Source of the DNA: Zeimonas sp032027205
GTDB lineage: Bacteria; Pseudomonadota; Gammaproteobacteria; Burkholderiales; Burkholderiaceae_E
Assembly: GCA_032027205.1 (NCBI GenBank)
Contig: JAVSMN010000001.1
Coordinates: forward strand, 124,001 to 188,000
Length of the DNA: 64,000 bases
Direction of reading: 5' to 3'
The notes under the pieces were generated by a model. That model searched no databases and was not told where the DNA came from. It was given only the letters and a program-made list of their open reading frames with translations. Within the stretch, counting starts at the first letter, position 1. Each line of letters opens with the position of its first letter. Position numbers and translations under genes: made by a program. Shown here one piece after another: positions 57,410 to 64,000 of this stretch.

Positions 57410-57410
<1 letters not shown>
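56070..57410 (-). CDS. sufD: Fe-S cluster assembly scaffold subunit SufD
   Basis: The 446-residue protein has the beta-helix repeat region of SufD/SufB (VLRGVVVEEPIHL-like, here LRRGVVVEEPIHLVFVG) and the late DVKCAHGATVGRID followed by FYLRSRGI, diagnostic for the family. It forms the SufBC2D scaffold. The ATG at 57410 overlaps the sufC stop by one base (TGATG). Confidence 0.94.
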
Positions 57411-58189
<779 letters not shown>

Positions 58190-58202
58190 CTCTCGATTCT
58201 CC

Positions 58203-59647
<1,445 letters not shown>

Positions 59648-59651
<4 letters not shown>

Positions 59652-60181
59652 GCGATGGTTTCCTCTCGGGGTTGCGCGGGTTGCGCGCCGGACGCGCGCG
59701 ACGCCCGCTTGCGCGCGCTCGCCGTCGTCCTGGCGGCCTTCGTCTTAGGCGCCTTCTCCGGCGGCTCGTCGAGCGGAACGACGTGCATCATGTCGGCGAG
59801 CGTGACGCTCTCGAGCGTACGCCGGACGATGCGGTTGATGCGCTGCCAGTTCGTGCGGATGCGACAGCTGCGCTCGAAGCCGCACAGCCCCGCCGAAGCG
59901 CTGCACTCGGTGAGTCCGAAGGGCTGGTCTTCGAGCGCGTCGACGATGTCGGCGACGCTGATCGACTCGGGCGCGCGGCTGAGCGAATAACCTCCGCGCA
60001 GCCCGCGATTGCTGCGAACGAGGTCGTGGCGGCCCAGCGCCTTGAGCACCTTGCTCACGGTGGGCGCGCCGAGCCCGAGTTCTGCCGCGACGTCCGCGGC
60101 GCTGTGCATCCGGTCGGGATGCGACGCCAGGTACGTCAGCGCGAGCGTTCCGTAGTCGGTGAGGCGGTTGATCCGGAGCAT
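59648..60181 (-). CDS. Rrf2 family SUF-operon regulator
   Basis: The 177-residue protein has an N-terminal winged helix of the Rrf2/IscR class (LRINRLTDYGTLALTYLA, TVSKVLKALGRHDLVRS) and three cysteines, C93, C100 and C106, close to the C-X5-C-X5-C Fe-S site of IscR (here X6 and X5). A Lys/Arg/Ala-rich tail follows. It is the first gene of the suf operon and is likely to control it by sensing Fe-S status. Confidence 0.93.
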
Positions 60182-60218
60182 CGGGGTGGGCCGTTTTCCG
60201 CTACGAGGCGGGCCTCGT

Positions 60219-60240
60219 TTTGCGTTTCGAACGACGCAAA
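60219..60240. promoter_or_regulatory. inverted repeat at the suf operon start
   Basis: TTTGCGT and ACGCAAA are separated by eight bases, within which lies TTCGAA. The site overlaps the predicted -10 and transcription start of the suf operon, so it is a good candidate operator for the Rrf2 regulator. Confidence 0.5.
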
Positions 60241-60269
60241 CAGTACCACTTCGGTCCTCTATATGTCAA
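60240..60269 (-). promoter_or_regulatory. predicted suf operon promoter
   Basis: On the minus strand a perfect TTGACA (60264-60269) is followed after 18 bases by TACTGT (60240-60245), preceded by TGG as an extended -10. The predicted leader is about 50 bases and contains a small hairpin (60203-60218). Confidence 0.55.
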
Positions 60270-60309
60270 AGCTCCGCACCCGCTTTTTCTTCGTGTCGTG
60301 GCCCGCTTT

Positions 60310-60325
60310 CTTGATCCGAATCAAG
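60310..60325 (+). promoter_or_regulatory. FNR/Anr-type operator of the bzd operon
   Basis: CTTGATCCGAATCAAG contains the exact FNR consensus TTGAT-N4-ATCAA (60311-60324) and is a perfect 16-base palindrome except for its four-base centre. Its centre lies about 41 bases before the start suggested by a -10-like GACAAT at 60346-60351, the class II position. This predicts activation without oxygen, as for bzd genes in Azoarcus. Confidence 0.8.
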
Positions 60326-60345
60326 GGCACCACGGGTGGCTGCGC

Positions 60346-60351
60346 GACAAT
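60346..60351 (+). promoter_or_regulatory. predicted -10 of the bzd operon
   Basis: GACAAT matches four of six bases of the sigma-70 -10 consensus. It lies about 32 bases downstream of the centre of the FNR box. TGCGC occurs on both sides at 12-base spacing (60341 and 60353). Confidence 0.45.
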
Positions 60352-60357
60352 TTGCGC

Positions 60358-60373
60358 ATTCCGGTACCGGAAT
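60358..60373. promoter_or_regulatory. 16-bp palindrome over the bzd start
   Basis: ATTCCGGTACCGGAAT is a perfect 16-base palindrome at the predicted transcription start. It does not resemble the TGCA-type BzdR operator known in Azoarcus, so a different repressor may act here. Confidence 0.5.
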
Positions 60374-60399
60374 ACCAAATTCAGCCGATGGAGGCGAAA

Positions 60400-61587
60400 A
60401 TGACCGACCAGGCCAAGCCGGCCCCGACCGACTCCGAGCAGCGTCTCGGCGACATCTTCGAGCACTGCAACAACCTGCGGCTCGGTCCGATGCCGTCGAT
60501 CGATTCGCTCCCCGAGGGCTATACGGGAACTTTCGGCCACTTCCCCGTCTACTTCCCGGAAGAGATCGTCCACGCCGCCGGCCTCATACCGGTGAGCGTC
60601 CTGGGCGGTGGCAACAAGCTCGAGCTCAAGCACGCCGACGCCCACATGGGCTCGTTCATCTGCTCGATCTGCCGCTCCACCACCGAGCTGGGGCTGAACG
60701 GCTCGCTCGATGGCCTGACCGGCTTCGTCACGCACCCGATCTGCGACGCGGCCAAACACCTGGCCGGCATCTGGTCGCGCAACTTCCCCGACAAGCTCGG
60801 GCAGATCCTGTACCTGCCGCAGAACCCGAACACGCCCGGGTCGGTACGCTATACCAGCGCCGAATACCAGCGGCTGCGCAGCGACGTCGAGAAGAAGATC
60901 GGCCGCACGATCAGCGACGAAGCCATCTGGCGCAGCGTCCGCATCTACAACCGCAGCCGCGCATTGCTGCGCGAGTTGTACGCGTTGCGCTGCGACGAGC
61001 CGTGGAAGGTCAGCACCAGCGAGCTGTATCTGCTGATGCGCGCACGTACGCGCATGCCTGCGGAGCATCACAACGTACTGCTCGAGGAGTCGCTCGGGCT
61101 GCTGCGGGCGCGCAAGCGCGCCGCGCAGGACAAGCCGCGCGTCGTCTTCGTCGGAGGATTCTGCGAGCAGCCGCCTCTCGAGATGCTGGAAGCGCTCGAC
61201 GACACCTGCTACGTCGTCGACGACGACCTGCTGATCGGCCTGCGCTGGATCACGTCGGACGTGCCCGAAACGGGTGATCCCGTCTGGGCGCTGGCCGAGA
61301 GCTTCATCGACCGTTCGGCGGCCAGCCCCGTGCAGCACGACGAGCGCAAGACCAAGTCGGGCTACCTGATGCACATGATCGAATCGAGCCGCGCCGACGC
61401 CGCCATCGTCACCGCCGCCAAGTTCTGCGAGCCCGGGCTCGACGAACAGGTCACCTGGTCGAAGTACCTCGACAAGGTCGGCGTGCAGCACCTCGTCCTC
61501 GAGTTCGAGGAAAAGATGACGTCGTTCGAACAGATGTCGATGCAGCTGGAAACCTTCGCCGAATCGCTTCTGTTCCAGATCGCCTGA
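60400..61587 (+). CDS. bzdN: benzoyl-CoA reductase, BzdN/BcrC-type subunit
   Basis: This is a catalytic-module subunit of ATP-dependent (class I) benzoyl-CoA reductase, which dearomatises benzoyl-CoA during anaerobic aromatic degradation. The 395-residue protein has the 2-hydroxyglutaryl-CoA dehydratase D-like pattern: FPVYFPEEIVHAAGLIPV, FICSICRSTTELG, HPICDAAKHLAGIW and FVGGFCEQPPLEMLE, whose cysteines are likely Fe-S ligands. GGAGGCG precedes the ATG at 60400; an ATG four codons earlier is in frame. Confidence 0.9.
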   Translation: MTDQAKPAPTDSEQRLGDIFEHCNNLRLGPMPSIDSLPEGYTGTFGHFPVYFPEEIVHAAGLIPVSVLGGGNKLELKHADAHMGSFICSICRSTTELGLNGSLDGLTGFVTHPICDAAKHLAGIWSRNFPDKLGQILYLPQNPNTPGSVRYTSAEYQRLRSDVEKKIGRTISDEAIWRSVRIYNRSRALLRELYALRCDEPWKVSTSELYLLMRARTRMPAEHHNVLLEESLGLLRARKRAAQDKPRVVFVGGFCEQPPLEMLEALDDTCYVVDDDLLIGLRWITSDVPETGDPVWALAESFIDRSAASPVQHDERKTKSGYLMHMIESSRADAAIVTAAKFCEPGLDEQVTWSKYLDKVGVQHLVLEFEEKMTSFEQMSMQLETFAESLLFQIA

Positions 61588-61602
61588 CCGGAGACTGCAA
61601 CC

Positions 61603-62955
61603 ATGACCACAGCAACCGTCGAAAAGACTGCAGCCCCTGCCCAAGGCGGCGAATTCAATGCCCACCTGGAAGGGCAGAAGCTCTTCAAGGACTGGTATGC
61701 CGGCCTGGAAGGCGCCAACCAGCGCGGCGAACACGTAGCCAACGTGTTCGTGATGGGCAACGCCGTCGAGATCCTGCGCGCCTTCGATTTCCGGCTCGTC
61801 TTCCCCGAGATCACGTCGCTGCAGATGGGCGTGCGCAAGGTCTCCGAGGACTACCTGCGCGAATCGGAAGACTACGGCTACTCGCCCGACGTCTGCTCGT
61901 ACGTGAAAGCCGACGTCGGGCTGATCCTGCGCGAGCACAAGCACCCGGCCGGCACGATCCCGAAAGCCGACATCGCCATCACCTCGAACATGTGCAGCAC
62001 GTTCATCAAGTGGGGCGAGATCTGGGAGCACATGCTGAACACCCCGACGTTCACGCTCGACCTGCCCGGACAGCGCTCGGCGAACTGGACGGTGCGCCCG
62101 GGCGACGCGCAGCACATGGCCGACGCACAGTGGGTCGAGGCGCAGTTCCGCGACCTGATCGAGCGCTGCGAGAAGATCACCGGCAAGAAGTTCAACATGG
62201 ACAAGCTCGCCGAGATCGAGGACAACGTCAACAAGACGGTCGGGCACTGGAACAACGTGATGGCGCTGAACCGCGTCTGCCCGGCGCCGTACAACGCGAT
62301 GCTCGACGGCCTCACCTACATCGGCATCATGAACATCTACCGCGGCACGCCCGAAGGTACCGAGTTCATGCGCCGGCTCGAGGAATCGCTGCGCGCCAAG
62401 GTCGCACGCGGCGAGGGACGCGTGGCCGAGGAGCGCTTCCGCCTGCTGTTCTCGGGCACTCCGTGCTACGTGTCGATGCGCCGGCTGATCGAGCTGTTCG
62501 AAACCTGGGGCGGCGTCTTCGCGTATTCCGACTATCTCACCTTCGCCGCCGGCGGCATGGACGCAGCCGAGATCCGCTACGACACGTCGCGTCCGCTCGA
62601 GAGCCTGGCCGAGGTCACCGCGCTCGCCGCGCAGCGCGGGCTGTCGAACCAGTTCTTCTCGCACGAGCGCCTGGCGCAGCAGATCAAGGACTACGACGTC
62701 GACGGCATCGTCTTCCACGGCATCAAGAGCTGCCGCTTCGTCTCCTCGGGAATGGCCGACACGCGCAANTACCTGAACGAGCGCCTGCGGCTGCCGAGCC
62801 TGTACATCGAGTCGGACCTGATCGANCCGCGCTACTGGTCNGACGCGCAGATCAAGAACCGNGTCGACGCGTTCTTCGAGTCGNTGCAGAACCGCGGCGG
62901 NGCNGCNCCCGGCACGACCAAATCCAACGCTCANACTCTCGGGAGCCAGGCATGA
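61603..62955 (+). CDS. bzdO: benzoyl-CoA reductase, BzdO/BcrB-type subunit
   Basis: This 450-residue protein pairs with BzdN in the catalytic module. It has the same dehydratase fold: VFVMGNAVEILRAFDF, PADIAITSNMCSTFIKWGE-like (here KADIAITSNMCSTFIKWGE), and FSGTPCYVSMRRLIELFE, with HGIKSCRFVSSGMADT near the C-terminus. Nine ambiguous bases lie at 62769-62934, eight of them at third codon positions, so the last 60 residues are partly undetermined. Its length fits BzdO better than shorter BcrB. The stop overlaps the bzdP start (ATGA). Confidence 0.9.
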   Translation: MTTATVEKTAAPAQGGEFNAHLEGQKLFKDWYAGLEGANQRGEHVANVFVMGNAVEILRAFDFRLVFPEITSLQMGVRKVSEDYLRESEDYGYSPDVCSYVKADVGLILREHKHPAGTIPKADIAITSNMCSTFIKWGEIWEHMLNTPTFTLDLPGQRSANWTVRPGDAQHMADAQWVEAQFRDLIERCEKITGKKFNMDKLAEIEDNVNKTVGHWNNVMALNRVCPAPYNAMLDGLTYIGIMNIYRGTPEGTEFMRRLEESLRAKVARGEGRVAEERFRLLFSGTPCYVSMRRLIELFETWGGVFAYSDYLTFAAGGMDAAEIRYDTSRPLESLAEVTALAAQRGLSNQFFSHERLAQQIKDYDVDGIVFHGIKSCRFVSSGMADTRXYLNERLRLPSLYIESDLIXPRYWXDAQIKNXVDAFFESXQNRGXXXPGTTKSNAXTLGSQA

Positions 62956-63758
62956 AATACGTTGGCGGAGTCGANGTCGGNTCGACNCAGACNAAGGCCG
63001 TGATCATCGACGAGACCGGCAAGGTCGTCGGACGGGCNCTGGTCGACATGGAAACCAGCATGATCACCGTCGCCGAAGACGCNTTCAAGGCGGCGCTGGA
63101 GGANGCGGGCATCCAGGAGTCGCAGGTCGTGCGCATCGCGGGCACGGGATATGGGCGCTACAACGTCAAGTTCGGCCACGAGCAGGTCACCGAGATCACC
63201 TGTCACGCGAAGGGCGCCGTGTCGCTCTTCCCGGACACGCGCACGGTGATCGACATCGGCGGGCAGGACACGAAGGCGATNTCGGTGAANCCCGANGGCC
63301 AGGTCGANGACTTCACGATGAACGACAAGTGCGCNGCCGGCACCGGGCGCTTCCTCGGCGCCGCGTCGTACGCGCTCGAATTGCCGCTGTCCGAGCTGGG
63401 CACGATGGCGCTGCGCTCGAAGAATCCGGTGCGCATCACGACCACCTGCACGGTGTTCGCCGAGTCGGAAATCATCAGCCACCTGGCCAAGGGAATGCTC
63501 CCCGAGGACGTGCTGATGGGCGTGCACCAGGCGATCACTGCGCGCTGCGTCTCGCTCGCCCGGCGCGTCGGCATCAACCCGGAAGTGACCTTCACCGGCG
63601 GCGTGAGCCGCAACCAGGCGATGGTCAAGTTGATCGAGGCAGCCATCGGGACCAAGCTCAACGTGAGCCCCGAAGCACACTTCTGCGGCGCGCTCGGCGC
63701 GGCGCTTTTCGCGCGCGACCACGCGTTCGGACTCGCCGCCGAGCCGGCGGTCGCCTGA
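62952..63758 (+). CDS. bzdP: benzoyl-CoA reductase, ATPase-module subunit
   Basis: This 268-residue ASKHA ATPase belongs to the BcrA/BcrD/BadF family that drives low-potential electrons into the catalytic module. Visible are AGTGYGRYNVKFGHEQVTEITCHAKG, IDIGGQDTKA, CxAGTGRFLG with one cluster Cys (near residue 126), TTTCTVFAESEI with the second, and a C-terminal FTGGVSRNQAM. Twelve ambiguous bases lie at third codon positions, including parts of the phosphate-1 loop. The short length favours the Azoarcus type; the choice between A-like and D-like is not certain. Confidence 0.85.
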   Translation: MKYVGGVXVXSXQXKAVIIDETGKVVGRXLVDMETSMITVAEDXFKAALEXAGIQESQVVRIAGTGYGRYNVKFGHEQVTEITCHAKGAVSLFPDTRTVIDIGGQDTKAXSVXPXGQVXDFTMNDKCXAGTGRFLGAASYALELPLSELGTMALRSKNPVRITTTCTVFAESEIISHLAKGMLPEDVLMGVHQAITARCVSLARRVGINPEVTFTGGVSRNQAMVKLIEAAIGTKLNVSPEAHFCGALGAALFARDHAFGLAAEPAVA

Positions 63759-63768
63759 GGAGAAAGAA

Positions 63769-64000
63769 ATGATCAACACTGTCGGCATCGACATCGGCTC
63801 CACCTACACGAAGGCGATCTGCCTGGACGGCGATCGCAAGATCGTCGGCATGGCCGTGCGCAAGACCGGCTTCAAGCTCGCCGTGGCCGCGCAGGCCGTC
63901 TTCGACGATCTGCTGAAGACCTGCGAGCTCGATCGCTCCGATATCACCTACGTGAGCTCGACCGGATACGGGCGCTACGTCGTCGACTTCCGTCACGCGC
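63769..64000 (+). CDS. bzdQ: benzoyl-CoA reductase, second ATPase subunit, truncated by window end
   Basis: The first 77 residues of a second ASKHA ATPase are present: VGIDIGSTYTKAICLDG (phosphate-1 loop), then VSSTGYGRYVVDF. It is homologous to bzdP and separated from it by ten bases with TGAGGAGAAAG as ribosome site. The remaining two-thirds lie beyond the window. Confidence 0.85.
   Translation, partial: MINTVGIDIGSTYTKAICLDGDRKIVGMAVRKTGFKLAVAAQAVFDDLLKTCELDRSDITYVSSTGYGRYVVDFRHA

Noticed and set aside
60259..62718. Open frame of 819 codons on the minus strand across bzdN and bzdO
   Set aside because: It lies opposite two well-recognised reductase genes and shows no family features. It is a GC-driven shadow.

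Overview
The window looks like ordinary chromosome from a GC-rich betaproteobacterium, most likely of the order Burkholderiales or a close relative. The gene order metZ, purF, cvpA, SPOR protein, folC, accD, trpA, trpB, trpF, truA, fimV, asd, leuB, leuD, entericidin, leuC (read on the minus strand) is typical of that group, and a DUF4148 protein points the same way. An oxygen-sensitive benzoyl-CoA reductase at the right end implies a facultative anaerobe that degrades aromatic compounds. No insertion sequence, integrase, CRISPR array or rRNA was seen. The only RNA gene found is a tRNA-Val(CAC).

Layout. 0-1.5 kb: a DUF2848 protein and a membrane protein. 1.5-23 kb: a minus-strand housekeeping block for methionine, purine, folate, fatty-acid, tryptophan, lysine/threonine and leucine synthesis, plus chorismate synthase and GltX. 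Many of these genes are coupled by ATGA, GTGA or TGATG overlaps. 23-28.4 kb: a methyltransferase, tRNA-Val and a group of small stress-type genes (OsmC, DUF4148, SPW, ChaB) around a bacterial Ku gene that is coupled to a MerR-TPR protein. 28.5-31.8 kb: a methanethiol oxidase gene (mtoX) followed by one gene fusing an SCO1-like copper chaperone to a MauG-like di-haem protein. 31.7-33.1 kb: an ABC1/UbiB kinase.

33.4-40.0 kb holds the most unusual content. Three consecutive plus-strand genes encode a nine-helix membrane protein, a 1045-residue protein joining a PGRP/T7-lysozyme-type amidase domain, an alpha/beta hydrolase and a metacaspase, and a cytoplasmic HEVTH metalloprotease. All the catalytic motifs I can check are intact. 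This could be a proteolytic sensing or execution cascade. I know of no described system with this architecture, and the function is inferred only.

40-48 kb: on the minus strand, an ABC-type solute-binding protein, a complete TRAP transporter, a phospholipase D lipoprotein coupled to it, and a hybrid PAS histidine kinase. 48-52.2 kb: a Pat-type acetyltransferase, DUF808 and a small cytochrome c. 52.3-60.2 kb: sdhC-sdhD-sdhB without sdhA, and a complete SUF iron-sulfur operon (Rrf2 regulator, sufB, C, D, S, U, T). 60.4-64 kb: divergent from SUF, an Azoarcus-type (bzd) ATP-dependent benzoyl-CoA reductase operon behind a perfect FNR box. The last subunit gene is cut by the window end. Ambiguous bases in this operon fall almost only at third codon positions, which suggests a consensus from a mixed population.
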